Part shown: positions 47,707 through 55,631 of the stretch, piece after piece
How the letters are laid out: each line of letters begins with the position of its first letter
Position numbering within the stretch: position 1 is the first letter of the stretch
Source: Neorhizobium sp. JUb45
Lineage (GTDB): Bacteria > Pseudomonadota > Alphaproteobacteria > Rhizobiales > Rhizobiaceae
Reading direction: 5' to 3'
NCBI RefSeq assembly: GCF_004343585.1
Contig: NZ_SLYW01000005.1
Location: 186,001-250,000, forward strand
Length of the DNA: 64,000 nucleotides
The notes under the pieces: model-generated
Seen by the model: only the letters and a program-made list of their open reading frames with translations
Database searches by the model: none
Told to the model about the DNA's origin: nothing
Program-made: the position numbers and the translations under genes

Positions 47707-47728
47707 GGGCCTGACGATCGTCAGGCCC
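47707..47728. terminator. Perfect palindrome after ybbP
   Basis: A 22-bp perfect palindrome starts six bases after the ybbP stop. It reads GGGCCTGAC, then GATC, then GTCAGGCCC, which would fold into a nine-base-pair hairpin. No U-run follows, so it is either a weak or factor-assisted terminator, or an mRNA-end stabiliser. Confidence 0.5.
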
Positions 47729-47810
47729 CGACCGCATGTGCGCATTAAATTTTCTCCACTTTCAGGATTCGGGCTTCAAAGCCTTGAATGATAACGCAAC
47801 TGCCAGCATA

Positions 47811-47893
47811 TTCTCTTCATGCTTGCTGGAGCTCCGCAGCGGCGACCGGCATTTGCCCGCACACCGAAACGATCTGGGAGCTTTGAGAGGAAA
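47811..47893 (+). promoter_or_regulatory. Candidate ybhL leader RNA of the BI-1 gene
   Basis: The 5' leader of the BI-1 (YbhL) gene folds into a helix immediately before the ribosome-binding sequence. AGCTCCGCAG (47830-47839) pairs with CTGGGAGCT (47874-47882) over nine base pairs with one bulged G. An inner GGC-ATTT-GCC hairpin lies at 47848-47857. GAGAGG (47885-47890) and the ATG (47896) follow at once. The ybhL leader (a cis-acting RNA described upstream of ybhL/BI-1 genes in alphaproteobacteria) is expected in exactly this place. The ligand, if any, is unknown. Confidence 0.62.
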
Positions 47894-47895
47894 CC

Positions 47896-48630
47896 ATGGC
47901 TGATCCCTACAACTACCAAAACCGCATGGCACGCGGCGGCGTACAGTCGGGCGCGATGATCGATCAGGGCCTTCGGTCCTATATGCTCAAGGTCTACAAC
48001 CTGATGGCGCTCGGTCTTGCGATCACCGGCCTGGCTGCCTACGGCACCTATACCGCAGCGCTCAGCAGCCCGGCATTCGCACAAGCCATCTTTGGCTCGC
48101 CGCTTCGCTGGGTGGTAATGCTGGCGCCGATCGCGCTCGTCTTCTTCCTCAGCTTCCGCATCCATAAGATGAGCGTTTCTGCAGCGCAGACGACGTTCTG
48201 GATCTATGCGGCGCTGATGGGTCTTTCACTGTCGTCGATCTTCATGGTCTATACCGGCCAGAGCATCGTTCAGACGTTCTTCGTGACCGCCGCTTCCTTC
48301 GGCGCGCTGTCGCTTTACGGCTACAGCACCAAGAAGAACCTGTCGGCAATGGGTTCGTTCCTGATCATGGGCCTGTTCGGCCTGATCATCGCCTCGATCG
48401 TCAACATCTTCCTCGCATCTTCAGCACTCGGCTTCGCCATCTCGGCAATCGGCGTGCTGATCTTCGCGGGCCTCACCGCCTACGATACGCAGAAGATCAA
48501 GGAAATGTATTACGAAGGCAACGACGCCACCACGACCGGCCGCATGGCCATAATGGGCGCGCTGACCCTGTATCTCGACTTCATCAACCTCTTCCTGTTC
48601 ATGCTGCGCTTCCTTGGAAACCGCGATTAA
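47896..48630 (+). CDS. Bax inhibitor-1 (BI-1/YccA) family membrane protein
   Basis: 244-residue membrane protein with seven hydrophobic helices. Family segments are YMLKVYNLMALGLAITGLAA near residue 33, TFFVTAASFGALSLYGYSTK and GLTAYDTQKIKEMYY near the C-terminus, the last with the conserved aspartate of the BI-1 pore. Members act as pH-sensitive calcium-leak channels or modulate membrane proteases. A structured RNA leader precedes it and a strong terminator follows, so it is a single-gene unit with its own control. Confidence 0.95.
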   Translation: MADPYNYQNRMARGGVQSGAMIDQGLRSYMLKVYNLMALGLAITGLAAYGTYTAALSSPAFAQAIFGSPLRWVVMLAPIALVFFLSFRIHKMSVSAAQTTFWIYAALMGLSLSSIFMVYTGQSIVQTFFVTAASFGALSLYGYSTKKNLSAMGSFLIMGLFGLIIASIVNIFLASSALGFAISAIGVLIFAGLTAYDTQKIKEMYYEGNDATTTGRMAIMGALTLYLDFINLFLFMLRFLGNRD

Positions 48631-48651
48631 TCAGGAATTCGTCCATTCTGG

Positions 48652-48679
48652 AAAGGCGGGGCTTCGGCTCCGCCTTTTT
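48652..48679 (+). terminator. Rho-independent terminator of the BI-1 gene
   Basis: An eleven-base-pair stem (AAAGGCGG plus GGC, with one G-U pair) closed by a TTCG tetraloop and followed by UUUUU. It starts about 20 bp after the stop codon. Confidence 0.9.
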
Positions 48680-48739
48680 ATTGCCGCCCTTAGGGGCTGG
48701 GCATAGGTTTGGTCCCACCGAACAACATCAGGCCTCTCC

Positions 48740-49297
48740 ATGACCTTTCGCCTGCGCGACGCAACGCCTGCCGATCTTGCCGCCATTACGGAAATCTACC
48801 GTGACAGCGTTCTCAACGGCACGGCGAGTTATGAAATTGCACCGCCGGATCAGACGGAAATGGCTGGCCGCTTTCAGGCCATCAGGGACAAGGGCTATCC
48901 ATACATCACTGCCGAGGACGATGACGGCACGCTTCTGGGGTATGCCTACGCTTCGGCTTTCCGTACCCGCCCCGCCTATCGCTGGCTGGTGGAAGATTCG
49001 ATCTATCTGGCGCCGGAAGCCCGTGGCAAAGGCGTCGGCAAGGCGCTTTTGAAGGAATTGCTGATCCGCTGCGAAGCACTCGGATTCCGCCAGATGGCAG
49101 CCGTCATCGGTGGCGCCAGCCCGGCCTCGGTCGCGGTCCACAAAAGCCTAGGCTTCGAGATGACGGGTACCATGAAAGGCACCGGTTTCAAGCACGGTAA
49201 ATGGCTGGATACGGTGTTCATGCAGATTGCACTTGGCGATGGAACGAACACCGCACCGGACCCTGCGACCTATCCCGGTTCGCTTTTTAGCGAATAA
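48740..49297 (+). CDS. GNAT acetyltransferase, phosphinothricin acetyltransferase-like
   Basis: 185-residue acetyltransferase of the PAT/YncA branch of GNAT. The front RLRDATPADLAAITEIYRDS, the central YAYASAFRTRPAYRWLVEDSIY, the acetyl-CoA loop EARGKGVGKALLKELL near residue 94 and GFKHGKWLDTVFMQ are all typical. Family members acetylate phosphinothricin, methionine sulfoximine or related amino-acid analogues; which substrate applies here is not clear. It converges on the DUF2794 gene. Confidence 0.9.
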   Translation: MTFRLRDATPADLAAITEIYRDSVLNGTASYEIAPPDQTEMAGRFQAIRDKGYPYITAEDDDGTLLGYAYASAFRTRPAYRWLVEDSIYLAPEARGKGVGKALLKELLIRCEALGFRQMAAVIGGASPASVAVHKSLGFEMTGTMKGTGFKHGKWLDTVFMQIALGDGTNTAPDPATYPGSLFSE

Positions 49298-49312
49298 GCA
49301 AAAGCGAGCCGT

Positions 49313-49702
49313 TCAATCTACCAGCTTCAACACCTTGTCGAAGACCTTCAGCACCTGCTGAAGCTCATGGCCACGTTTCAGGATCGTTCCATGCGTATTG
49401 ACCACCGAAAAGGCGCCCTGCTTGGCGGCAAGTTTCGGATTTTTCTCGATACGGAAAAGCGGCATTTCACCCGATCGCTTGAAGACGGAAAAGATCGCTT
49501 TCTCGCTCGTGTGATCGATCGCATAATCCTTCCACTCGCCCTCACCCACCATGCGTCCATAGATCCACAGGATGGCGTCGAGTTCGCGCCGGTGAAAGGT
49601 CACGGGCAGCGGATCGAGATTTTTTCTATACTGGTTGAGATCGACAACAACGGTACCGTCTTCGGGTTTTGATCCCCTCGGAAAATCCGGCTGATCAGTC
49701 AT
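49313..49702 (-). CDS. DUF2794 family protein
   Basis: 129-residue protein of unknown function found across Rhizobiales. The core is VTFHRRELDAILWIYGRMVG, then EWKDYAIDHTSEKAIFSVF. There is no signal peptide or membrane segment. GGAG five bases upstream supports the ATG at 49702. It converges on the acetyltransferase gene. Confidence 0.87.
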   Translation of the reverse strand: MTDQPDFPRGSKPEDGTVVVDLNQYRKNLDPLPVTFHRRELDAILWIYGRMVGEGEWKDYAIDHTSEKAIFSVFKRSGEMPLFRIEKNPKLAAKQGAFSVVNTHGTILKRGHELQQVLKVFDKVLKLVD

Positions 49703-50030
49703 CACGGCTCCAGATCGACTATTGCAGAGATATGACAGTGTGCCTCAGCAGCCATAAAATGCAAGACGCAGACGGTTGAGCCAGAGACACCTTACAAAAT
49801 CAGCGGATGCAATCGACCAAGGTTATTTTTCTCGCCGCATTTCGGTCAAAACAGCGCCCGAATCCGAGGCGAGATTGGCTTTGTTGGTTGACGCCTTTGC
49901 GTCAAACAAGCCCGATCCGGAGCGCTGACCCTTACCCCCAGCCCCCCAACGCCTCGGATCGGGCAACCAACACCCTTCCAGACATCAGCAATATCCGGTC
50001 TCGTCACGAATCATTTTTTGATGGAAAGCG
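49703..50030. other. 328-bp intergenic region with a structured element
   Basis: No credible gene is seen between the DUF2794 and DUF1223 genes. An open frame on the plus strand from 49807 has low-complexity composition and runs antisense into the DUF1223 gene. The interval holds the nested inverted repeats listed separately at 49856-49971. Confidence 0.6.
49856..49971. ncRNA. Structured intergenic element with alternative stems (candidate RNA)
   Basis: GCCCGAATCCGAGGCG (49856-49871) pairs with CGCCTCGGATCGGGC (49950-49964) over 15 bp with one bulged A. Inside lie a perfect hairpin TTGACGC-CTTT-GCGTCAA (49888-49905) and GCCCGATCCG (49910-49919), which can instead pair perfectly with CGGATCGGGC (49955-49964). 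A further pair is GTTGGTTG (49883-49890) with CAACCAAC (49964-49971). Between them is a C-rich single strand (49928-49950). The two main pairings exclude each other. No U-run terminator is seen on either strand, so a small RNA is possible but unproven; a mobile repeat remnant is the alternative. Confidence 0.35.
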
Positions 50031-50780
50031 TCAGTCGCGCTTGCGTCCGGCCATCAGCATGGTTGCGCCGACAATGGCTGCGGGTTCGCCACCTGGCTTG
50101 GAAGACTGCAGCAGAATGGCGCAGCCATCCTTCTTGCCCTTGCCCATGGTGCGGGCAGGTACAGTGATCTTCATGTCCTTGCCATCCCACATGCCGACGG
50201 TCTGCACATCGTAAACGCTGTGCCAGTATTCCATCTGCTTGCCGGTGTTCTCGCCCTTCTGGACCTCGACCTTTTCCTTCTTGGTGAAATAAGCGATCAC
50301 GATATCGGCCTTGCCGGTGCCGGCGCCGATATTGATCTCGATCTCTTCACCGTTCATGGCGGCCTTCACCGGCACTGTCAGACCCTGGCCGGCCGTTTTC
50401 ATGCCGTCCATCTTTCCGTTGATGGCGGTAAGGTCGGTTCCGATCAGGTGATCACGGCCATTGACGACGGCCTGCGGGGTATAGACGCCGCTGCGCCCGA
50501 AGGCATGAGCATAACCGTACTGGCGCTCGGTGTTTTCCTTGGAGCTCAGCGTATCGGTCCAGCCGAGATAGTTCCAGTAATCGACATGATAGGAGAGCGC
50601 GACGACATCGCCCTGCTCGACCAGCTTCTTCAAGGCGGCGTCTGCCGGCGGACAAGAGGCACAGCCTTGCGAGGTGAACAGCTCAACGACGCCCTTCGGC
50701 TCCGCAATATCGCCAGCACAGGCAAGACCGGCAGAAAACAGGCCGATCAGGAATGCGGCGCTACGGACAGTCGAAAACAT
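50031..50780 (-). CDS. DUF1223 family secreted thioredoxin-like protein
   Basis: 249-residue protein with a signal peptide (STVRSAAFLIGLFSAGLACA) and a thioredoxin-like fold. The CxxC appears as SQGCASCPPADAALKKL near residue 40, and the conserved downstream segment is SYHVDYWNYLGWTDTLSS. The C-terminal half is a beta domain specific to DUF1223. It is probably periplasmic and redox-active, but no substrate is known. It stands alone, with 188 bp to the TSUP gene upstream that show no gene. Confidence 0.88.
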   Translation of the reverse strand: MFSTVRSAAFLIGLFSAGLACAGDIAEPKGVVELFTSQGCASCPPADAALKKLVEQGDVVALSYHVDYWNYLGWTDTLSSKENTERQYGYAHAFGRSGVYTPQAVVNGRDHLIGTDLTAINGKMDGMKTAGQGLTVPVKAAMNGEEIEINIGAGTGKADIVIAYFTKKEKVEVQKGENTGKQMEYWHSVYDVQTVGMWDGKDMKITVPARTMGKGKKDGCAILLQSSKPGGEPAAIVGATMLMAGRKRD

Positions 50781-50968
50781 CGAATAAAACCCTCTGGCGA
50801 ACCGGCAATCACAACGGTGACAGTACGGTCACGCACATCTCATCCTGCAAAATAGTCAATCCATGTAGTCAAACGGAAGTCACAACAGGGTGAGGACCAG
50901 ATACGTGATCGGTGCCTCTGTCATGTTTCTTGACGATTTGCCATGAATTGCTGAAAAAACTACGAGCG

Positions 50969-51706
50969 TCAAATCAGTTTCAGCAAGCCTTGGGTCAAAT
51001 AGACGGCACCGACAGCTGTCACGACCCAGCGGGTCCAGCTTCGGAAGTTTGCGTCCGTCATTTTCTGCAGGATACCGTTGCCGGCACGCGCGCCGAGTAT
51101 GGCGATTGGAGCCGCGATCAACACAGCGATGGCATCGACCGTTGGAAGCTGTGAAGCAGCATCCCAGTAAAAGGCGATCTTCGCCATATGTGACAGTGTC
51201 TGAATGGATGCCTTTGTCGCAATCACCTTGCGGCGGTCCATCTGGGTGCGAATGAAGAAGATATCGACCGTAGGACCCGCCACGCCGACGCTGATCGTCA
51301 TGCCGCCCGAAAGCAGCCCCGCCAGAAAGGCGTGCGAAGGACGCGATGCATCGAGCTTCAGCTTGTTGACCGGCAACCAGACGAGGATGGGCATCAGGCC
51401 GACGCCGATCAGCACCACCATCAGGTTGGGCGTATAACTGGTCAGGAACAGGATCACGGCCGACAGCGCCACGCCGGAACACAGGACGGCAAGGATTTTC
51501 CAGTCGATATACGCGCGCGAGAACCATGCGCGGGAACCGTTCGACACCATCTGGATGACGCCCTGAATCGCGATTGCCGTGCCGACGGGATAGAGAAACA
51601 GCAGCACCCAGAGCAGGATCAGCCCGCCTGCCATGCCGAAAATGCCGGAGAGCAGCGACGTCAGGAAGACGGTGACTGCCATTCCGATGAAAATGATGAG
51701 GGACAA
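50969..51706 (-). CDS. TSUP family sulfite/organosulfonate exporter-type permease (TauE/SafE)
   Basis: 245-residue membrane protein with about eight helices. The N-terminal TauE/SafE motif LTSLLSGIFGMAGGLILLWVL and the internal repeat FLAGLLSGGMTISVGVAGPT are clear. Family members move sulfoacetate, sulfite or similar anions. The start is TTG at 51706 by frame, or ATG at 51682 (MAVTVFLTSLL); no strong ribosome-binding sequence decides it. It lies downstream of acnA behind a terminator. Confidence 0.87.
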   Translation of the reverse strand: MSLIIFIGMAVTVFLTSLLSGIFGMAGGLILLWVLLFLYPVGTAIAIQGVIQMVSNGSRAWFSRAYIDWKILAVLCSGVALSAVILFLTSYTPNLMVVLIGVGLMPILVWLPVNKLKLDASRPSHAFLAGLLSGGMTISVGVAGPTVDIFFIRTQMDRRKVIATKASIQTLSHMAKIAFYWDAASQLPTVDAIAVLIAAPIAILGARAGNGILQKMTDANFRSWTRWVVTAVGAVYLTQGLLKLI

Positions 51707-51745
51707 GGGTGGGAAACCTGAAAATGCGATGCGGATTTATGGATT

Positions 51746-51778
51746 GAAAGAAACGCCCGCCGAATGAACCGGCGGGCG
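51746..51778 (-). terminator. Terminator of acnA
   Basis: A perfect nine-base-pair stem CGCCCGCCG / CGGCGGGCG with a seven-base loop starts 15 bp after the acnA stop on the minus strand. It is followed by a U-rich tract (TTTCTTTC). Confidence 0.8.
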
Positions 51779-51792
51779 CTGTATCGGCGAAC

Positions 51793-54486
51793 TCAGGCAG
51801 CCAGATCGCGAAGAACCGTCTGCAGAATGCCGCCATTGTTCATGTAGATGACCTCGTCGAGCGTATCGATGCGGCACAGGATCTTGACGTCCTTCTCCGT
51901 GCCGTCAGCGTACGCGATCTTGGCAATCTTCCACTCACGCGGCTTGATATCGCCTTCCAGCCCCTCGATGGTGACGGTCTCATCACCCTTGAGGTTGAGC
52001 GAAGCCCAGGTCGTGCCCTCTTCGAAAGTGAAGGGAACCACGCCCATGCCGACCAGATTGGAGCGGTGGATACGCTCGAATGACTGGGCAATCACAGCCT
52101 TGACGCCAAGCAGGTTGGTGCCCTTTGCAGCCCAGTCACGCGACGAACCGTTGCCGTATTCGACACCGGCGAAGATGACCAGCGGCGTGCCTTCTTCCTT
52201 GTACTTCATCGCCGCATCATAAATCGACAGCTCTTCCTTGGACGGGTAGTGAATGGTGTAGCCACCTTCCTTGCCGTTCGGGCCGAGCATGTGATTGCGG
52301 ATGCGGATGTTGGCGAATGTGCCGCGCATCATCACTTCGTGATTGCCGCGACGTGTGCCGTACTGGTTGAAGTCGGCAACAGCGACGCCGTTTTCCGTGA
52401 GGTAGGCGCCTGCCGGCGACGAAGCCTTGATCGAACCGGCCGGGGAAATGTGGTCGGTGGTGATCTTGTCGCCGAACAGACCGAGGACGCGGGCGCCCTT
52501 GATGTCCTTGAGACCGGTTCCCTTTTTGCCCATGCCGACAAAATAAGGCGGGTTCTGCACATAGGTGGAGTTGTTGTCCCAGGCATAGGTATCACCATCC
52601 GGGATCTGTACGGCCTGCCAGTTTTCATCGCCCTTGAAAACGTCCGCGTATTTGCTCTCGAACAGTTCGCGGGTGACGTATTTCTGGATGAACTCCTGCA
52701 CTTCGGCAGAGGTCGGCCAGACATCCTTGAGGAAGACCGGCTGGCCATCGCTGCCAATGCCGAGCGGCTCCGTCGTCAGATCCTTCTGCACCGTGCCGGC
52801 CAGCGCATAAGCGACAACGAGCGGCGGCGAAGCCAGATAATTGGCCTGGACGTCCGGCGAGATACGGCCTTCAAAATTGCGGTTGCCCGAAAGCACGCCC
52901 GAAACGATCAGGCCCTTGTCGTTGATCGTCTTCGAGATCGGCGCCGGCAGCGGGCCGGAATTGCCGATGCAGGTGGTGCAGCCGAAACCGACAAGGTTGA
53001 AGCCGAGCGCATCGAGATCATTTTGCAGGCCGGACTTGGCAAGATATTCGCCGACGACCTGGGATCCTGGTGCAAGCGAGGTTTTCACCCAAGGCGCAGT
53101 CTTCAGACCCTTGGCAACGGCGTTGCGGGCCAGCAGGCCGGCAGCGATAAGAACCGAGGGGTTGGACGTGTTGGTGCAGGACGTAATGGCGGCAATCGCG
53201 ACGTCGCCATGGCCGAGATCAAAATCGGTGCCTTCGACCGCATAGCGGTTTTCCAGCTGACCCGGCTTCTTGTATTCGGTGTCCATCGAGCCGGCGAAAC
53301 CGGAGGCGATGCCTTCCAGTGGAATACGGCCTTCCGGACGTTTTGGGCCGGCCATGGACGGCACGACGTCGTTGAGATCGAGTTCCAGCGTATCGGTAAA
53401 GACGAGATCGGCACCGTCATTGTCGCGCCACATGCCTTGCGCCTTGGAATAGGCTTCGACGAGCGCGATGCGCTCCTTGGTGCGGCCGGACATGTTGAGA
53501 TAGTTGACGGTTTCGGCATCGACGGGGAAGAAGCCGCAGGTAGCACCGTATTCCGGGCCCATATTGCCGATCGTCGCACGGTCTGCGACCGGCATGTTGT
53601 CCATGCCCGGACCGAAAAATTCGACGAACTTGGAAACGACGCCCTTCTTGCGCAGCATCTGCACGACGGTCAGCACGAGGTCGGTCGCGGTGACGCCTTC
53701 CTTCAGCTTGCCGGTCAGCTTGAAGCCAATGACTTCCGGCAGAAGCATGGAAACCGGCTGGCCGAGCATGGAGGCTTCGGCCTCGATGCCGCCGACACCC
53801 CAGCCGAGCACGCCAAGGCCGTTGATCATCGTGGTATGAGAGTCGGTGCCGACGCAGGTATCGGGATAGGCGGTAACTTCGCCATCTTCCTCATTGGTCC
53901 AGACCGTCTGGCCAAGATATTCGAAATTCACCTGATGGCAGATGCCGGTGCCGGGCGGCACGACGCGGAAATTCTTGAACGCCTGCTGGCCCCACTTGAG
54001 GAAGCGGTAACGCTCGCCATTGCGCTGGTATTCCAGCTCGACATTGCGGGCAAAGGCGGTCGGCGTGCCGAATTCGTCGACGATGACCGAGTGGTCGATG
54101 ACGAGGTCGACGGGCACGAGCGGATTGATTTTCTGCGCATCGCCACCGAGCGACTTGATGCCGTCGCGCATGGCGGCGAGATCGACAACCGCCGGCACGC
54201 CGGTAAAGTCCTGCATCAGCACACGGGCGGGGCGATAGGCAATTTCAGCCTCGGCCTTGCCCTTGTTGTTGAGCCATGCGGCAACGGAAAGGATCTGCTC
54301 CTTCGTGACGGACTGGCCGTCTTCGAAGCGCAGAAGGTTTTCCAGCAGCACCTTCATGGAAAAGGGCAGGTTGGAAACGCCTGCAAGGCCGTTCGCTTCG
54401 GCTTTGGGCAGGCTGTAATAGACATAGTCCTTACCGCCTACGGTAAGGACGGAACGACATTGAAAGCTATCAATAGATTTGGCCAC
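51793..54486 (-). CDS. acnA: Aconitate hydratase A
   Basis: Isomerises citrate to isocitrate through aconitate; 897 residues, the usual AcnA/IRP length. The three iron-sulfur cysteines are in GFGCTTCIGNSGPL and in SCTNTSNPSV. Substrate motifs PGTGICHQVNFEYL, GTDSHTTMINGLGVLGWGVGG (split here) and GNGSSRDWAAKGT are intact. The start is GTG at 54486, since the upstream frame reaches a TTG without conservation and the family begins AKSIDSFQCRSVLTVGG. AcnA-type enzymes can act as iron-responsive RNA-binding proteins when the cluster is lost. It has its own terminator and is divergent from ccmA. Confidence 0.98.
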   Translation of the reverse strand: MAKSIDSFQCRSVLTVGGKDYVYYSLPKAEANGLAGVSNLPFSMKVLLENLLRFEDGQSVTKEQILSVAAWLNNKGKAEAEIAYRPARVLMQDFTGVPAVVDLAAMRDGIKSLGGDAQKINPLVPVDLVIDHSVIVDEFGTPTAFARNVELEYQRNGERYRFLKWGQQAFKNFRVVPPGTGICHQVNFEYLGQTVWTNEEDGEVTAYPDTCVGTDSHTTMINGLGVLGWGVGGIEAEASMLGQPVSMLLPEVIGFKLTGKLKEGVTATDLVLTVVQMLRKKGVVSKFVEFFGPGMDNMPVADRATIGNMGPEYGATCGFFPVDAETVNYLNMSGRTKERIALVEAYSKAQGMWRDNDGADLVFTDTLELDLNDVVPSMAGPKRPEGRIPLEGIASGFAGSMDTEYKKPGQLENRYAVEGTDFDLGHGDVAIAAITSCTNTSNPSVLIAAGLLARNAVAKGLKTAPWVKTSLAPGSQVVGEYLAKSGLQNDLDALGFNLVGFGCTTCIGNSGPLPAPISKTINDKGLIVSGVLSGNRNFEGRISPDVQANYLASPPLVVAYALAGTVQKDLTTEPLGIGSDGQPVFLKDVWPTSAEVQEFIQKYVTRELFESKYADVFKGDENWQAVQIPDGDTYAWDNNSTYVQNPPYFVGMGKKGTGLKDIKGARVLGLFGDKITTDHISPAGSIKASSPAGAYLTENGVAVADFNQYGTRRGNHEVMMRGTFANIRIRNHMLGPNGKEGGYTIHYPSKEELSIYDAAMKYKEEGTPLVIFAGVEYGNGSSRDWAAKGTNLLGVKAVIAQSFERIHRSNLVGMGVVPFTFEEGTTWASLNLKGDETVTIEGLEGDIKPREWKIAKIAYADGTEKDVKILCRIDTLDEVIYMNNGGILQTVLRDLAA

Positions 54487-54757
54487 GGAAAATAACCCCG
54501 CTGATATCAAGAGCCAACACGCGCGTGCGGACGCCTATGCACTTGGAAATGCACTATAGGATGCGGGTGCGACCATTTCCGCTGTCCGCACGAGAAGATT
54601 TATGGTCTTCAGGTCCGGCGCTGAGTGGAAATCACGCCGGCCGCTGGCGTGGTTGCCATGTATATAGATAGTTTCTAAGAAGCCTTCCAGATGCTTTGAC
54701 GCAGAGCACGAAACATTTTTGCGATCAGATGTTTGAAAACTTGACGAAAGCCCGCAG
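54487..54757. promoter_or_regulatory. Divergent acnA / ccmA upstream region
   Basis: These 271 bp serve acnA (leftward) and the ccm operon (rightward). They are AT-richer than the flanks, with ATGTATATAGATAG near 54658, but a confident -35/-10 pair for either gene cannot be named. No reading frame here looks coding. Confidence 0.45.
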
Positions 54758-55402
54758 ATGCGACTGACGGTAGACGCCCTGAGCGCGCGACGCGGAGAAG
54801 ACCTTATTTTCAAGGATATCTCCTTCACGCTCGGTGCAGGAGAAAGCCTGATCCTGACCGGCCGCAACGGCTCGGGCAAGTCCACCCTGCTGCGCGCCAT
54901 CGCCGGATTGCTGCACCCGGAAAGCGGACGGGTGATCTGGATTTCGGACGGCGCGGAAGACGGTATGCGAGCGGCGGAAGCCTGCCACTATCTCGGCCAC
55001 CGCAACGCCATGAAGGCAGAATTGTCAGTGCGCGAAAACCTCGAATTCTGGCAAAGCTTTTTCGGCGATTTTGCCGGCGGTCAGGGCATGTCGATCGGCG
55101 AGGCGGCGGAAGCGGTCGGGCTCGGCGGCATAACTCACCTACCCTTCGGATATCTGTCCGCCGGCCAACAGCGCCGCATGGCCTTCGCCAAGCTGCTTGT
55201 CGCCTGGCGCCCGGTCTGGATCCTCGATGAGCCGACGGCAGCACTTGATGTGAGTGCGGAAAGCGTTTTTACCGCCTTGATCAAGACCCATCTCGGCAAG
55301 GGAGGCATCGTGCTGGCGGCCACCCATCAGCCGCTTGGGCTAGAGAATACCCAGGAATTGAAGATGACGGGCTTTGCCGGTGTTATGGAGAGCATGTGGT
55401 GA
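54758..55402 (+). CDS. ccmA: Heme exporter ATPase CcmA
   Basis: ATP-binding subunit of the CcmABCD complex that releases heme-loaded CcmE for cytochrome c maturation. 214 residues. Walker A is [16 protein letters not shown] near residue 36, the signature is YLSAGQQRRMAFAKLL, and Walker B is VWILDEPTAALD. It starts the ccmABCDG run. The interval to ccmB (55403-55631) is unusually long for this operon because it carries an inverted pair of 45-bp repeats. Confidence 0.95.
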   Translation: MRLTVDALSARRGEDLIFKDISFTLGAGESLILTGRNGSGKSTLLRAIAGLLHPESGRVIWISDGAEDGMRAAEACHYLGHRNAMKAELSVRENLEFWQSFFGDFAGGQGMSIGEAAEAVGLGGITHLPFGYLSAGQQRRMAFAKLLVAWRPVWILDEPTAALDVSAESVFTALIKTHLGKGGIVLAATHQPLGLENTQELKMTGFAGVMESMW

Positions 55403-55432
55403 TACAGCTTCATTATCGCCTCCCCCCGGCAG

Positions 55433-55477
55433 CCCCCCTCTGCCCTGCCGGGCATCTCCCCCTCAAGGGGGGAGATC
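55433..55477. repeat. 45-bp palindromic repeat, copy 1 (ccmA-ccmB gap)
   Basis: A GC-rich element composed of a TGCCC-TGCC-GGGCA hairpin and a second hairpin CTCCCCC-TCAA-GGGGGAG, with a C-run at its left edge. It is the exact reverse complement of copy 2 at 55560-55604, and matches two copies inside ftsY. It resembles the short palindromic intergenic elements known in Rhizobiaceae genomes. Confidence 0.85.
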
Positions 55478-55559
55478 GGCTGGGCGCACATCCCGCAAAC
55501 CACTTTAGCCTTTCCGTGCAACACAAGGTTCTTGGAGAAATTACAGTCAGGCGCCTTGT

Positions 55560-55604
55560 GATCTCCCCCCTTGAGGGGGAGATGCCCGGCAGGGCAGAGG
55601 GGGG
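55560..55604. repeat. 45-bp palindromic repeat, copy 2 (ccmA-ccmB gap)
   Basis: Identical over all 45 bases to copy 1 in inverted orientation, with 82 bp between the two copies. It ends 28 bp before the ccmB start codon. Together the pair could fold into one 45-bp cruciform or RNA stem within the ccm transcript. Confidence 0.85.
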
Positions 55605-55631
55605 TAACCGCACCCACGAGGCTCAGCCACA

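Noticed and set aside
49928..49950. G-rich run on the minus strand as a G-quadruplex
   Set aside because: Only three runs of at least three G lie close together; the fourth is about 18 bases away, so a stable quadruplex is not supported.
52249..54495. 748-residue open frame on the plus strand
   Set aside because: Antisense to acnA; His/Asp/Gly-rich composition typical of reverse reading of a GC-rich gene.
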